Shown here: positions 38,986-49,699 of the stretch, piece after piece | How the letters are laid out: each line of letters begins with the position of its first letter | Position numbering within the stretch: the first letter of the stretch is position 1 | Origin: Paracoccus subflavus | GTDB taxonomy: Bacteria > Pseudomonadota > Alphaproteobacteria > Rhodobacterales > Rhodobacteraceae | DNA: 64,000 nt | Assembly (NCBI RefSeq): GCF_004310345.1 | Contig: NZ_SISK01000004.1 | Span: forward strand, 62,001 to 126,000 | Reading direction: 5' to 3' | Position numbers and translations under genes: made by a program | The notes under the pieces: model-generated | What the model was told of the DNA's origin: nothing | What the model saw: the letters and a program-made list of their open reading frames with translations, nothing else | The model's database searches: none

Positions 38986-40392
38986 ATGAAAGTCAATGAC
39001 GTCTTGAAGCTGCTCAAGGACGAGGAGGTCTCTTATGTGGACGTCCGCTTTACCGATCCCAAGGGCAAGCTTCAGCATGTGACACTGGATGTGGATCTGA
39101 TCGACGAGGACTTCTTCGAGGAAGGCTTCATGTTCGACGGATCGTCCATCGCCGGGTGGAAGTCGATCGACCAGTCCGACATGAAGCTGATGCCCGATCC
39201 CGCCTCGGCCTATATCGACCCGTTCTATGCCGAAAAGACCCTGTGCGTGCACTGCAACGTGGTCGAACCCGACACGGGCGAGGCCTATGCCCGCGATCCG
39301 CGGGGCACCGCCGTCAAGGCCGAGGCCTATCTGAAATCGTCGGGCATCGGCGACGCGGCCTATTTCGGACCCGAGGCCGAGTTCTTCATCTTTGACGACG
39401 TGCGTTATCAGGTCACGCCGCAGAAGGTATCCTACCAGATCGACGCGACCGACGCCGCCTGGAACACCGACACCGAATACGAGATGGGCAACCAGGGCCA
39501 TCGCGCGGGTCACAAGGGCGGCTATTTCCCGGTCAACCCCATCGACGCGGCCCAGGACATCCGCGGCGAGATGCTGTCCACCATGAAGCGGATGGGCATG
39601 AAGGTGGACAAGCACCATCATGAGGTGGCCTCCGCGCAGCACGAACTGGGGCTGATCTTCGGGTCGCTGACCGAACAGGCCGACAACATCCAGAAATACA
39701 AATACGTCATCCACAACGTGGCCCACGCCTATGGCAAGTCGGTGACGTTCATGCCCAAGCCCATGAAGGGCGACAACGGGTCGGGGATGCATGTCAACAT
39801 GTCGATCTGGAAGGACGGCAAGCCGCTGTTCGCGGGCGACAAATATGCCGACCTGAGCCAGGAGGCGCTGTATTTCATCGGCGGCATCCTCAAGCACGCC
39901 AAGGCGCTGAACGCGCTGACCAACCCTTCGACCAACAGCTACAAGCGGCTGATCCCGGGTTTTGAGGCGCCGGTGCTGCGGGCCTATTCCGCCCGCAACC
40001 GGTCGGGCTGCGTGCGGATTCCGTGGACGGAATCACCCAAGGCCAAGCGCGTCGAGGCGCGTTTCCCCGATCCGGCGGCCAACCCCTATCTGGCCTTTGC
40101 CGCGCTGCTGATGGCGGGCCTGGACGGGATCAAGAACCGGATCGATCCAGGCCCCGCGTCGGACAAGGATCTGTACGACCTGCCGCCCGAGGAACTGGCC
40201 GAAATCCCGACCGTCTGCGGTTCGCTGCGCGAGGCGCTGGAAGAACTGGAAAAGGACATGGACTTCCTGCTGGCGGGCGATGTGTTCACCCGCGATCAGT
40301 TGGACGCTTATATCAAGCTGAAATGGGAAGAGGTCTATGCCTATGAGCATACCCCCCATCCCATCGAATACGCGATGTATTATAGCTGCTGA
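38986..40392 (+). CDS. glnA: Glutamine synthetase type I
   Basis: Dodecameric enzyme making glutamine from glutamate, ammonia and ATP; main route of ammonium assimilation. 468 residues. [36 protein letters not shown] and NRSGCVRIP are the substrate and metal motifs. The adenylylation tyrosine is Y397 in [10 protein letters not shown], so activity should be controlled by GlnE. A rho-independent terminator follows the stop codon closely. Confidence 0.98.
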   Translation: MKVNDVLKLLKDEEVSYVDVRFTDPKGKLQHVTLDVDLIDEDFFEEGFMFDGSSIAGWKSIDQSDMKLMPDPASAYIDPFYAEKTLCVHCNVVEPDTGEAYARDPRGTAVKAEAYLKSSGIGDAAYFGPEAEFFIFDDVRYQVTPQKVSYQIDATDAAWNTDTEYEMGNQGHRAGHKGGYFPVNPIDAAQDIRGEMLSTMKRMGMKVDKHHHEVASAQHELGLIFGSLTEQADNIQKYKYVIHNVAHAYGKSVTFMPKPMKGDNGSGMHVNMSIWKDGKPLFAGDKYADLSQEALYFIGGILKHAKALNALTNPSTNSYKRLIPGFEAPVLRAYSARNRSGCVRIPWTESPKAKRVEARFPDPAANPYLAFAALLMAGLDGIKNRIDPGPASDKDLYDLPPEELAEIPTVCGSLREALEELEKDMDFLLAGDVFTRDQLDAYIKLKWEEVYAYEHTPHPIEYAMYYSC

Positions 40393-40413
40393 CAGCCGGG
40401 GACAGTGATCGGG

Positions 40414-40440
40414 AAAGGCGCCCTGCGGGGCGCCTTTTTT
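40414..40440 (+). terminator. Intrinsic terminator of glnBA
   Basis: AGGCGCCC, loop TGCG, GGGCGCCT, ending in a run of six T. Its position 22 bases after glnA and before the convergent transglutaminase operon separates the two units. Confidence 0.92.
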
Positions 40441-40457
40441 CCTTGCGGCTGCCCTGT

Positions 40458-41336
40458 TCAGTCCTCGGTCGCGATGTCGACGCTGTGGCTGCCTGACTGG
40501 GATCCCGCCAGCCGCATCGACCCCGTGACCGGCGCCACGTCGCCATAGTCGCGGCCATAGCCGATGGTGACGTGATCTGCGCCCACGAAACAGCGGTTCG
40601 TCGGGTCGTATTCGCACCATCCGGCCTCGGCGCCGGTCCAGGCCCGGACCCAGGCGTGCATGGCATCGGCACCCTCCAGCCGGGGCCTCCCGGGGGGCGG
40701 GATCGTGCGCAGAAAGCCCGACACATAGGCCGCCGGAATGCCCAGCGACCGCAGACCCGAGATCATGATCTGCGAGAAATCCTGGCAGACCCCGTGCCGC
40801 CCGGCAAACGAGTCGGCAATGGGGGTGTCCACCTCGGTCGCGCGGGCGTCGAAACGCATGTGGCCGTGGATCGCCCGGCCCAAGGACTCGACCTGCTGGC
40901 GCACGGTCCGGGCCTCGGCGCAGGCGGCGCCGGCAAAGGCCGCGATATCGGCGGCCAGCGGAATGCGCGGCGAGGCGCGCAGGAAATGCAGCGGAGAATG
41001 GGGACCAAGATCAGCGATCTGGTCCAGATCGGCGGCAAGGCTGCGGGCAGCGGCGGACAGGTCCAGTTCGGTTTCCTCGGCCAGCCGCAGCACCCGGCCG
41101 GTCATGTCGAATCGCACCTGCGTCAGGCCGGCCGGCAGGGCCAGTTCCGTCACCTCGTTGCCGAAGAAATCGACAAAGCCGCCCCGTTCCGTGGGCAGCG
41201 GGGTCACGGCGATGCGGGTCTGCTGGACCTCCTGCAGGCCGGGCAGGTCGGCCGGGCTAATGCGCAGCAATTGCCGCCCCGCGCCGGTCGGCCGGGCAAA
41301 GGCATAGCGGATGGACAGGCGCAGGCGATACAGCAT
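40458..41336 (-). CDS. Transglutaminase-like protein (small, end of the ATP-grasp operon)
   Basis: 292 residues. N-terminal beta-sandwich domain common to bacterial transglutaminase-like proteins (YRLRLSIRYAFARPTG), then the papain-like core. Catalytic triad visible: C184 in GVCQDFSQ, H227 in DAMHAWV and D244 in CEYDPTNR. No signal peptide, so cytoplasmic. Third gene of an overlapping operon with the ATP-grasp/alpha-E fusion and the large transglutaminase-DUF2126 protein. In such operons it is predicted to cleave or form amide bonds on a peptide made by the ATP-grasp; none of this has been shown here. Confidence 0.85.
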   Translation of the reverse strand: MLYRLRLSIRYAFARPTGAGRQLLRISPADLPGLQEVQQTRIAVTPLPTERGGFVDFFGNEVTELALPAGLTQVRFDMTGRVLRLAEETELDLSAAARSLAADLDQIADLGPHSPLHFLRASPRIPLAADIAAFAGAACAEARTVRQQVESLGRAIHGHMRFDARATEVDTPIADSFAGRHGVCQDFSQIMISGLRSLGIPAAYVSGFLRTIPPPGRPRLEGADAMHAWVRAWTGAEAGWCEYDPTNRCFVGADHVTIGYGRDYGDVAPVTGSMRLAGSQSGSHSVDIATED

Positions 41337-43726
41337 CAGTGGAAATAGGTCGTGGTCAGGACATCGGACAGGCTGGCAAGGCGGGCACGCAGGTCCCACA
41401 GCGCCTCGGTCGTCAGGGCATCGGGATCGCTGGTGGCAAGATCGGCATGCAGGCGCAAGGCCTGGCGGGCCAGCGGCGACAGGGCGCCGTCGGTATTCGC
41501 GGCGGGCAGCAGGTCCACCTGTTCGCGCAGGCAATCGACCTGATAGCGCAGCGCGCGGGGGTTCATCGGGTCCAGCGCCAGAAGGTCGATTACCGTTGCG
41601 CGCGACGCGTTCAGCACGAAGCGGCGGCGATGGGTCAGAACGCTGTCGCCAACCTCGATCGCCAGATCCAGCGCCCCCTCGGGCGCCTTGGGATCGCACA
41701 GCACCGCCAGCAATGCGGCCATGCTCATGGCGCGTTCGTGCAGCCGGCCGATGGTCAGGAACCGCCAGCCGACAAAGCGATACATGTTTTCATGCACAAG
41801 GCCCGAGATACCCGCCAGCTTGCGCAGCAGCGCGCTGAGCGCGCGGGCCGCGTCGTCGCCGGGCGCCACCTGCGGGGCCATGCGACGGGCGCTGCGGTCG
41901 ATGTCCAGCAGGGCCGACCATGCGTCGGGGGAAAAGCGGTCGCGGACGTTGCCGGCGCTGCCGATGGCGGCGGCCAGATTGTCCAGAAGCCGCCGGGGAA
42001 TGGCCGCGCGCGGATCGATTCCCATCTGCCGGAACAGGGGGTCGAAGCCCGGCAACAGGTCCGATCCGGATTTGCCCGATTCCGCCAGACGGGTGTGATA
42101 GGCCCGCATCAGGCGCACCACGCCTTCGGCCCGTTCGACATAGCGGCCCAGCCAGAACAGATTGTCGGCCGCGCGGGCGGGCAGGCCGCCGGGCAGGGGC
42201 CGGCTGTCGGCGGCGGCCCCCATCGGGCGGGTCATGGTGATGACCGGCACCCGCCCCCGGCCCGGCACCCAGACATCCGCCGCCGCGCCGCCGTCCTGCA
42301 TGGCGATGGCCGAGGCATCCGGTCCCGTCCCGATCCGGGCAAATCCGCCCGGCATGACCGCCCAACCGCCGGGGGTGCGGGCCAGATAGACGCGCAACGT
42401 CATGGGGCGCGGCACCAGGACGCCATCCACGAGGGCGGGGGTCGTGGACAGGGTGACGGTCTCTTGCGCCACAAGATCGCCGCCGCGCGCCGACAGCATC
42501 CGGTTCAGTTCCTCTGGCGTCAGGCTGGATGCACGGGTTAGGTCGTCGCTGGGGTCAAAGGGCAGGCGCGTGGTCAGGGCATCGGCCAGCACCATGCGCC
42601 CCGGCGCGTCGCGCACGGCGGCCCGCGCCGTCGCATTGCCGCACCACCAGGTCGCGATATTGGGCATGGCCAGCGGCCCCCCCGCCAGATCGGGCGCCAG
42701 CTTGGGCAGGAACGCCATCAGCGCGCGGGTTTCCAGAATGCCCGACCCCAGGGCGTTGACCATGGTGACAGAGCCCGCGCGCAGGGCGGCCATCATGCCC
42801 GGCGTGCCGATGCGCGAGGCCGAGTCCAGTTCCAGCGGGTCGGCGAAATGCCCGTCCAGCCGCCGCCAGATCACCTCGACGGGCCGCAATCCCTGCACGG
42901 TGCGCACCATCAGCCGCCCGCCTGCCACGCACAGGTCATCGCCTTCCAGCAGCAGGAAGCCCAGGTATCGGGCAATATAGGCGTGTTCGAAATAGGTCTC
43001 GTTCATCGGGCCGGGAGTGAGGATCGCCACCCGGCTGTCGGGGTCATGGTTCTGTTCCTGCAAGGCATCGCGGAAATCGCGAAAAAATCCTGCCAGGCGA
43101 TGGACGTTCTCGTCGGGAAACAGTTCGGAAAAGGCCCGCGTGGTGGCGACCCGGTTTTCCAGCGCATAGCCCGCCCCCGAAGGCGCCTGCGTCCGGTCGG
43201 CCAGCACCCACCACTTGCCATCCGGGCCGCGCCCCAGTTCGAAGGCGAGGAAATGCAGGAAATGCCCGCCGCGCGGCCGGATGCCCACCATCGGTCGCAA
43301 CCATTCGGGATTGCCCGCGATCAGTGCCGCCGGCAGCCGCCCCGAAGCCACCAGGTCGTTCGGGCCGTAAAGATCGGCGATCAACCGTTCCAGCAGGTCG
43401 GCGCGTTGACGCAGCGCCTGGCCGATGTCCTGCCATTCGTCCTCGGCCAGCAGGACGGGGATATGGCTCAGCGGCCAGGGACGCTCGACCGATTGGCCGG
43501 CGCCGTACTGGCGATAGAACACACCGCTGTCCAGCAGATAGCGGTCGGCGCGCGACAGGTCGCGGGCCAGGCGTTCGTCGTCCAGCCGGTCAAGATGCGC
43601 GACCAGCCGCCCCCACAGCGGTCTGATATTTCCGTCGGGTGCCATCATCTCGTCCGGGACACCGGGCAGGGGGCGATAGCCCGCTGTCCGCGATGTCCGC
43701 ACGGAATGCGCCCGTTCGCCCGCCAT
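41336..43726 (-). CDS. Circularly permuted ATP-grasp / alpha-E domain fusion protein
   Basis: 796 residues. The first 470 or so are the circularly permuted ATP-grasp fold (DSGVFYRQYGAGQSVERPWPLS split by loops; GNPEWLRPMVGIRP; LADRTQAPSGAGYALENR; ILTPGPMNETYFEHAYIARYLGF), predicted peptide-bond-forming ligase. The rest is the all-helical alpha-E domain (LPARAADNLFWLGRYVERAEGVVRLMRAY, HENMYRFVGWRFLTIGRLHERAM), named for its conserved glutamates. In many genomes the two are separate genes; the fusion supports a joint function. TGATG overlaps link it to both neighbours. Confidence 0.85.
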   Translation of the reverse strand: MAGERAHSVRTSRTAGYRPLPGVPDEMMAPDGNIRPLWGRLVAHLDRLDDERLARDLSRADRYLLDSGVFYRQYGAGQSVERPWPLSHIPVLLAEDEWQDIGQALRQRADLLERLIADLYGPNDLVASGRLPAALIAGNPEWLRPMVGIRPRGGHFLHFLAFELGRGPDGKWWVLADRTQAPSGAGYALENRVATTRAFSELFPDENVHRLAGFFRDFRDALQEQNHDPDSRVAILTPGPMNETYFEHAYIARYLGFLLLEGDDLCVAGGRLMVRTVQGLRPVEVIWRRLDGHFADPLELDSASRIGTPGMMAALRAGSVTMVNALGSGILETRALMAFLPKLAPDLAGGPLAMPNIATWWCGNATARAAVRDAPGRMVLADALTTRLPFDPSDDLTRASSLTPEELNRMLSARGGDLVAQETVTLSTTPALVDGVLVPRPMTLRVYLARTPGGWAVMPGGFARIGTGPDASAIAMQDGGAAADVWVPGRGRVPVITMTRPMGAAADSRPLPGGLPARAADNLFWLGRYVERAEGVVRLMRAYHTRLAESGKSGSDLLPGFDPLFRQMGIDPRAAIPRRLLDNLAAAIGSAGNVRDRFSPDAWSALLDIDRSARRMAPQVAPGDDAARALSALLRKLAGISGLVHENMYRFVGWRFLTIGRLHERAMSMAALLAVLCDPKAPEGALDLAIEVGDSVLTHRRRFVLNASRATVIDLLALDPMNPRALRYQVDCLREQVDLLPAANTDGALSPLARQALRLHADLATSDPDALTTEALWDLRARLASLSDVLTTTYFH

Positions 43727-46700
43727 CACACCCCCGGCGCGCGGCGCAGATCCAGCGTCAGCGGGAATTCGCGGTGGATGCGTTCGGCCCTGACCGCATG
43801 GCCATGGCCGGGGCGGTGGCCGTGGGGCGCAAAGCGCGCCAGCCTGCGGGCCTCGGCCTCGTTTCCGTTCACCGGGAAGGTGTCGTAATTGCGCCCGCCG
43901 GGATGGGCGACATGATACACGCAGCCCCCCAATGGGCGGTTCGACCAAGTGTCGAAGATGTCGAATGTCAGCGGCGCATCGACGGGCAGGACCGGGTGCA
44001 TGGCGGACGCGGGCTGCCACGCCTTGAAGCGGATGCCCGCCACGGATTCGCCCCCGCCCGCGTCGGTCAGCGGTGCCGGGCGCCCGTTGCACAGCACCTG
44101 ATATCGCGACGGGTCCGCCGCCGACAGCTTGACCTGCAACCGTTCGATCGAACTGTCGGTGTATCGCACCGTGCCCCCAATGGCGCCAGTTTCGCCCAGG
44201 ACGTGCCAGGGTTCCAGCGCCTGGCGCAGTTCCAGGTGCACCCCCTCGTATTCGACCTCGCCGCAGAAGGGAAACCGGAACTCGGCCTGGGCCTTGAACC
44301 AGTCCTGCTGCATGGGAAAGCCGTGGTCGGTCAGGTCGCGCAGCACATCGCGGAAATCGGCCCAGACGAAATGCGGCAGCATGAAGCGGTCGTGCAGCGC
44401 CGTGCCCCAGCGGGTCAGATCGCCGGTGGCCGGCGTCTTCCAGAACCGCACGATCAGGGCGCGCAGCAGCAGTTGCTGGGCAAGGCTCATCCGCGGGTCG
44501 GGCGGCATCTCGAAGCCGCGGAACTCGACCAGGCCCAGGCGGCCGGTGGGACCGTCGGGGGAATACATCTTGTCGATGCAGATTTCGGCGCGATGCGTGT
44601 TGCCGGTCACGTCGGTCAGGATGTTGCGCAGCAGCCGGTCGGTCAGCCAGGGCAGGGGCGGCGTGCCGCGATCCGGCGAGGGGATCTGCGCCAGCGCGAT
44701 TTCCAGTTCGTACAGCGAATCGTGCCGCGCCTCGTCGATCCGGGGCGCCTGCGAGGTGGGGCCGATGAACAGGCCCGAGAACAGATAGGACAGCGAGGGA
44801 TGCCGGTTCCAGTGCAGGATCAGGCTGGCCAGCAGGTCGGGACGGCGCAGGAACGGACTGTCGTCGGGGGTGGCGCCGCCCACGACCACATGATTGCCCC
44901 CGCCGGTGCCGGTATGCTTGCCGTCGATCATGAACTTTTCCGCGCCAAGCCGCGACTGGCGCGCGTCCTCATAGACGCCCTGGGTGATTGCCACGCAATC
45001 GTCCCAATCGGCAGCGGGGTGGATGTTCACCTCGATCACGCCGGGGTCGGGGGCCACGCGGATCACGTTCAGGCGCGGATCCTGCGGGGGCCCATAGCCC
45101 TCGACATGGACCTTCAGCCCCAGCCGCAGGGCCGCGGCCTCGACCGCGTGCAGCAGGTCCAGGTATTCCTCCAGCGTGGCGACCGGCGGCATGAAGACGC
45201 ACAGCCGCCCGTTCCTGGGTTCGACCGACAGCGCGGTCCGCACCAGCCCCTCCAGTTCGTGGGTGCCTTCGCCTGTCGGATAGGGCTGGCCCTGCTGGCT
45301 GACATCCTGCACCGGACCGGTCTGCACGAAACTGGCCATCGCCTGTGACTTTCGATGCGGGGCCACCGGCGCGGGGTCCGGCAAGGGCGCGCGTTCCGCC
45401 GCCGGATCGGCGGGATTGATATAGGGATAGACCGACGGCGGCAGCCAGGGCAGCGCGTTCAGCGGCAGGCGGTATCCCACCGGGCTGTCGCCGGGGACCA
45501 GGAACACATGGCTCCGCCGCAGCCGCCAGCGTTCGGAATACCATTTCAACCCTGCCTTGGACTGCCAGCTTTGCACCGGCAGCACAAAGCCGGTGGGCGT
45601 GGTCAGGCCGCGGTCGAAGACGGCGGCGATGCGGTGGCGCGCCTCGGGGTCGTCCAGCCTGGAATTTTCGGGCGTGACATTGGCGGGCAGGTTCGCCTCG
45701 CGGACCAGCCATTCGGCGGGATCCTCATAGGCGGGCATGACGTTTTCGTCGGAAACGCCCAGTTCGGCGGCCATCTCGCGCAGCAGTTCCTGCGCCTGCA
45801 GGGGCGTCACGGCGGCATCGTCCGATTCCTGCGCGATCAGGTCGGGGTTCTGCCAGACGGGCTGCCCGTCGCGGCGCCAGTACAGCGAAAAGGTCCAGCG
45901 AGGCAGCGTTTCGCCCGGATACCATTTGCCCTGGCCGTAATGCAGGAAACCGTTTGGGGCGAACCGGTTGCGCAGCTTGCGGATCAGCACGTCGGCGCAA
46001 TGTCGTTTGGTGGGGCCGACCGCATCGGTGTTCCATTCGGCGGATTCGAAATCGTCGATGGATACGAAGGTCGGCTCTCCGCCCATGGTCAGGCGCACGT
46101 CGCCGTCGCGCAGGGCCGCATCGACCTGATGGCCCAGCCGGTTCAGGTCGGTCCAGGCATCGTCGCTGAAGGGCTTGGTGATGCGCGGATGTTCGGCCAC
46201 GCGGCGGACCTGCATGTCGAAGTCGAAATCGACCTCGGCAAAGCTGGCCATGCCGCTGATGGGGGCGCAGGACCGGTAATGGGGCGCGGCGGCCAGCGGG
46301 ATATGGCTTTCCCCGGTCAACAGGCCGGAGGTCGGGTCCAGCCCGATCCAGCCCGCGCCGGGCAGATACACCTCGGCCCAGGCGTGCAGGTCGGTGAAAT
46401 CCTGTTCGGTCCCCGAGGGGCCGTCAAGCGCCTTGAGGTCGGGCTTCAACTGGATCAGGTATCCCGACACGAAGCGCGCGGCAAAGCCCAGGTGGCGCAG
46501 CGCATTGACCAGCAGCCAGCTTGAATCGCGGCAGGACGCGCTGCGCAGGGCCAGCGTTTCCTCGGGCGTCTGCACGCCGGGCTCCATTCGGATGGTATAG
46601 GTGGTCTCGGCCGCGATGCGCGCGTTCAGCGCCACCAAGAAATCGACGGTGCGGGTCGCGGTCCGCGGGATGCTGTCCAGCAGCTTTTGCAGCAGCGGGC

Positions 46701-47070
46701 CGGCCGGTTCGATGGCACGGTAGGGGACCAGTTCCTCGGCCAGTTCGGGGGCATAGTCGAAGGGCCATTCTTCCGCGCTGTCCTCGACGAAAAAATCGAA
46801 CGGGTTATAGACGGTCATGTCCGCGACCAGATCGACCTCGATCTTCAGTTCGCGGACGGGTTCGGGAAAGACGAACCGCGCCAGCCAGTTGCCGAACGGG
46901 TCCTGCTGGTGGTTCACGAAATGGCCTTCGGGCGTGACCTTCAGCGAATGCGAGATGACGCGGGTGCGCGAATGGGGCGCGGGACGCAGCCGGATCACCT
47001 GAGGGCCAAGGACCACCGGACGGTCGTATTTGTAATGCGTCAGGTGATAGATGCTGGCCTTGATCGACAT
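43726..47070 (-). CDS. Large transglutaminase-like protein with DUF2126 domain
   Basis: 1,114 residues. N-terminal transglutaminase-like part with triad C180 (SASCRDSSW), H229 (DLHAWAEV) and D245 (GLDPTSG). From about residue 300 onward comes the DUF2126 part ([50 protein letters not shown], with segments reminiscent of glutamine-synthetase-like amidoligases). No signal peptide. First gene of a three-gene operon; start follows a 102-base gap after cobD on the same strand. The function is unknown; peptide tagging or synthesis is predicted from domain company. Confidence 0.86.
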   Translation of the reverse strand: MSIKASIYHLTHYKYDRPVVLGPQVIRLRPAPHSRTRVISHSLKVTPEGHFVNHQQDPFGNWLARFVFPEPVRELKIEVDLVADMTVYNPFDFFVEDSAEEWPFDYAPELAEELVPYRAIEPAGPLLQKLLDSIPRTATRTVDFLVALNARIAAETTYTIRMEPGVQTPEETLALRSASCRDSSWLLVNALRHLGFAARFVSGYLIQLKPDLKALDGPSGTEQDFTDLHAWAEVYLPGAGWIGLDPTSGLLTGESHIPLAAAPHYRSCAPISGMASFAEVDFDFDMQVRRVAEHPRITKPFSDDAWTDLNRLGHQVDAALRDGDVRLTMGGEPTFVSIDDFESAEWNTDAVGPTKRHCADVLIRKLRNRFAPNGFLHYGQGKWYPGETLPRWTFSLYWRRDGQPVWQNPDLIAQESDDAAVTPLQAQELLREMAAELGVSDENVMPAYEDPAEWLVREANLPANVTPENSRLDDPEARHRIAAVFDRGLTTPTGFVLPVQSWQSKAGLKWYSERWRLRRSHVFLVPGDSPVGYRLPLNALPWLPPSVYPYINPADPAAERAPLPDPAPVAPHRKSQAMASFVQTGPVQDVSQQGQPYPTGEGTHELEGLVRTALSVEPRNGRLCVFMPPVATLEEYLDLLHAVEAAALRLGLKVHVEGYGPPQDPRLNVIRVAPDPGVIEVNIHPAADWDDCVAITQGVYEDARQSRLGAEKFMIDGKHTGTGGGNHVVVGGATPDDSPFLRRPDLLASLILHWNRHPSLSYLFSGLFIGPTSQAPRIDEARHDSLYELEIALAQIPSPDRGTPPLPWLTDRLLRNILTDVTGNTHRAEICIDKMYSPDGPTGRLGLVEFRGFEMPPDPRMSLAQQLLLRALIVRFWKTPATGDLTRWGTALHDRFMLPHFVWADFRDVLRDLTDHGFPMQQDWFKAQAEFRFPFCGEVEYEGVHLELRQALEPWHVLGETGAIGGTVRYTDSSIERLQVKLSAADPSRYQVLCNGRPAPLTDAGGGESVAGIRFKAWQPASAMHPVLPVDAPLTFDIFDTWSNRPLGGCVYHVAHPGGRNYDTFPVNGNEAEARRLARFAPHGHRPGHGHAVRAERIHREFPLTLDLRRAPGV

Positions 47071-47172
47071 GCGTGCTGCCTCGTTGGTCTTTTTCGCAGA
47101 TTACACAATGTGAATGGCGGCGCGAGAAAGAAAGGGCGCCCGGCGGCAGGGAACCGACAGGACGGACTGTGC

Positions 47173-48138
47173 CTAGGATTTGCGCATCGCGGCGGACAGG
47201 CGGTCCCATTCGGCATGGCTGCCGGGAATCCCCAGGCGCAGCCAGTGGCGGGAATAGGGAAAGCGCCGCGACCAGACATGCCCTGCCGCCAGCCGATCCT
47301 GCGCCGCGGCGGCATCGGGTGTGTCATACAGCCGGAACAGATGCGTGCCCCCCGCCGGCCGCCACCCCGCACCCACGGCCATGCGGTCCAGGCGCAACGC
47401 AGCCTCGGCATGATAGACGACCGTGTCGTCGGTCCAGGCGCGGTCGGCCATGGCCTGTGCGCCCACATGCAGGGCAGGCCCGCTGACCGCCCATGGCCCC
47501 GCCGCAGCCGACAGGCGGTCCAGCAGGTCCGGCACCGCGACGACAAATCCCAGCCGCAGCCCGGCCAGGCCCCAGAACTTTCCGAAACTGCGCAGGATCA
47601 GCGCGTTGTGCGGCAGGGACGGGATCAGCGACAGATCCGGCCGGGCGTCCGCGAAACTTTCGTCGACCACCAGATGGCCGACCGTTCCGGCCAGGCGCGC
47701 CAGCGTTTCGGGCCGCCATTCCCGGCCGTCGGGGTTGTTGGGATTGACCACCACCGCCAGATCGGCACCCGCCATCTCCATGATGCCGGGGCAGTCGGTC
47801 ACCTGCCAGCCGCCCGCCCGCAGACTGGCCGCGTGTTCGTTATAGCTGGGCGCCAAGACGGCGGCGCGCCCGGCGGGCCACAGGCGCGGGATCGCCTGGA
47901 TCGCGGCCGAGGCCCCGGCCATCGGCAACACATGCGATGGCGCGCAGCCGAACCACCCGGCGGCAGCCCGCCGCAACCGGTCCGTGGCCGAGGCCGTCGG
48001 CAGCGACTGCCAGACCTGCGGCGGCAGGGTGCCGAGCGGCCAAGGGCGGCGATTGATCCCGGTCGAGAGGTCGATCCAGTCGCCCGCGCCATACCGCGCC
48101 GCCGCCCTGTCGATGTCGCCGCCATGATCGCGCGCCAT
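47173..48138 (-). CDS. cobD: Threonine-phosphate decarboxylase (cobalamin pathway)
   Basis: PLP enzyme of fold type I making aminopropanol phosphate for the cobalamin loop (called CobC in the aerobic pathway nomenclature). 321 residues. HGGD at the N terminus is the family opening; PSYNEH, VNPNNPDGR and the PLP lysine K187 in SFGKFWGLAGLRLG follow. Histidinol-phosphate aminotransferase is the close alternative, but the HGGDI opening and short length favour CobD. No other cobalamin gene lies in the window. Confidence 0.82.
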   Translation of the reverse strand: MARDHGGDIDRAAARYGAGDWIDLSTGINRRPWPLGTLPPQVWQSLPTASATDRLRRAAAGWFGCAPSHVLPMAGASAAIQAIPRLWPAGRAAVLAPSYNEHAASLRAGGWQVTDCPGIMEMAGADLAVVVNPNNPDGREWRPETLARLAGTVGHLVVDESFADARPDLSLIPSLPHNALILRSFGKFWGLAGLRLGFVVAVPDLLDRLSAAAGPWAVSGPALHVGAQAMADRAWTDDTVVYHAEAALRLDRMAVGAGWRPAGGTHLFRLYDTPDAAAAQDRLAAGHVWSRRFPYSRHWLRLGIPGSHAEWDRLSAAMRKS

Positions 48139-48345
48139 AAAACCGTTGTTCCCTGGCCAGTGCCGTCTGTGGGCTTAGCGCGCGCGCATGTTTTCCACAA
48201 TCTTTTCGGGAATTTCGCTTTACAGACGTGCAAATCGCCCCCACGGTGCTGGGCAGGGACAGACGGGCCGACGGGTTCCGCTTGTGATCTGAACAACAAG
48301 GGGCAGCGGCATCGTATCGCGTCCCATCCGAGGCAGGATGCAACG

Positions 48346-48849
48346 ATGGCAAGAACGGAAGCAGTTTTTCCGCACGACGGCATTCACCCCATCGACATCG
48401 TCGAGGCGGTGGCAGCCCATCACGACTGGGATTTCGACCGGTTGGCCGACGACCAGATCGCCATGACGATCCAGGGGCAATGGCGCAGTTATTCGCTGAC
48501 CCTCGCGTGGTCCGCGCAAGAGGCTGTGTTGCGGCTGATCTGTTCGTTCGAACTGGACCCGCCTGCCGACCGGCTGCCCCTGATCTATGAAACCCTGAAC
48601 CTGGCGAACGATCAGGTCTGGGACGGCGGTTTTGCCTTCTGGTCGCGCCAGCGGCTGATGGTCTGGCGCTATGGTCTGGTCCTGGCCGGGGATGCGGTGG
48701 CCTCGACGGAACAGGTGGACCGGATGATCGCGAATGCGCTGATTTCCTCGGAACGCTTCTATCCCTCGTTCCAGCTTGTCGCCTGGGGCAATACCGGTCC
48801 CGCCGCCGCACTGGACATCGCCATGGGCGAGGCCTACGGACGGGCATAA
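48346..48849 (+). CDS. YbjN domain-containing protein
   Basis: 167 residues with the YbjN fold (type III secretion chaperone-like): FDRLADDQIAMTIQGQWRSYSL near the N terminus and NDQVWDGGFAFWSRQRLMVWRYGLV in the middle. Function not established; E. coli YbjN is linked to stress and motility regulation. ATG 48346 preceded by AGGCAGGA. Next to proC in this orientation in relatives, from memory. The 207-base divergent gap toward cobD holds a TTTTCCACA 9-mer at 48191-48199 and nothing else I can name. Confidence 0.75.
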   Translation: MARTEAVFPHDGIHPIDIVEAVAAHHDWDFDRLADDQIAMTIQGQWRSYSLTLAWSAQEAVLRLICSFELDPPADRLPLIYETLNLANDQVWDGGFAFWSRQRLMVWRYGLVLAGDAVASTEQVDRMIANALISSERFYPSFQLVAWGNTGPAAALDIAMGEAYGRA

Positions 48850-48883
48850 GGGGCGTTTGCGCCCTGCGGCGACGGGGGGACGG

Positions 48884-49699
48884 ATGGCCGATTTCGACGA
48901 TATCAACGAACGCGGGCTGGTGCTGGTCGGATGTGGCCGTATGGGCGGCGCGATGCTTCGCGGCTGGCTGGCGCGCGGGCTGGAACCCGGCGCCGTCACC
49001 GTGATCGACCCCCGCCTTGCGCCCGAATGGCAGAACAAGGGCCTGCGCGTGAATGCGGCGCTGCCCCAGCGACCGGCGGTTCTGGTGCTGGCGGTCAAGC
49101 CGCAGATGATGGCCGATGCGCTGGGCGGCGTCCCGACACTGGCGGACACGCTGGTCCTGTCGGTCGCGGCCGGCACCACCATCGCCACCTTCGAGGCAGC
49201 CTTTCCCGGTGCCCCCATCGTGCGCGTCATGCCCAATACCCCCGCCGCCATCGGCCAGGGCATCAGCGCCCTTATCGGCAACGGCCATGCGACGCCCGCC
49301 CATCTGGATCTGGCCGAAACGCTGATGGGCGCCGTGGGCCGCGTCGTCCGTCTGGACCACGAGGATCAGATGGATGCCGTCACCGCGCTGTCGGGCAGCG
49401 GCCCGGCCTATGTCTTTCACCTGATCGAGGCGATGGCCAGGGCGGGCGAGGCACAGGGCCTGCCCGCCCCCCTGTCGCTGGACCTGGCGCGGATGACCGT
49501 GGCGGGGGCGGGGGCGCTTGCCGTCCATGCCGACGAGGACCCGGCGATCCTGCGCGAAAACGTCACCTCGCCGGGCGGCACCACCGCCGCGGGTCTGGCC
49601 GTGCTGATGGACCCCGACACCGGCCTGCCGCCGCTGATGGCGCGCACGGTGGCCGCCGCCGCCGAACGCGGGCGCGAGCTGGGACGGGCGGCGCAATGA
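48884..49699 (+). CDS. proC: Pyrroline-5-carboxylate reductase
   Basis: Final step of proline synthesis, NAD(P)H dependent. 271 residues. Rossmann loop VLVGCGRMGGAMLRGWL at the N end, VKPQ after the fourth strand, MPNTPAAIGQG, ALSGSGPAYVFHLIEAM at the dimer and substrate region, and ENVTSPGGTTAAGLAVL as the C-terminal signature. GGGGGGACGG before the ATG provides a ribosome site. Its stop overlaps the next gene by 4 bases (ATGA). Confidence 0.95.
   Translation: MADFDDINERGLVLVGCGRMGGAMLRGWLARGLEPGAVTVIDPRLAPEWQNKGLRVNAALPQRPAVLVLAVKPQMMADALGGVPTLADTLVLSVAAGTTIATFEAAFPGAPIVRVMPNTPAAIGQGISALIGNGHATPAHLDLAETLMGAVGRVVRLDHEDQMDAVTALSGSGPAYVFHLIEAMARAGEAQGLPAPLSLDLARMTVAGAGALAVHADEDPAILRENVTSPGGTTAAGLAVLMDPDTGLPPLMARTVAAAAERGRELGRAAQ

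Noticed and set aside
48191-48199. TTTTCCACA as an origin of replication or DnaA cluster
   Set aside because: Single copy here, with no other DnaA boxes, AT-rich region, dnaA, parAB or gidA nearby.
46687-48345. Upstream extension of the YbjN frame back to 46687 (720 codons in all)
   Set aside because: The added part runs antisense through the DUF2126 and cobD genes and shows no family; only the last 167 residues match a known domain, with a proper ribosome site at 48346.
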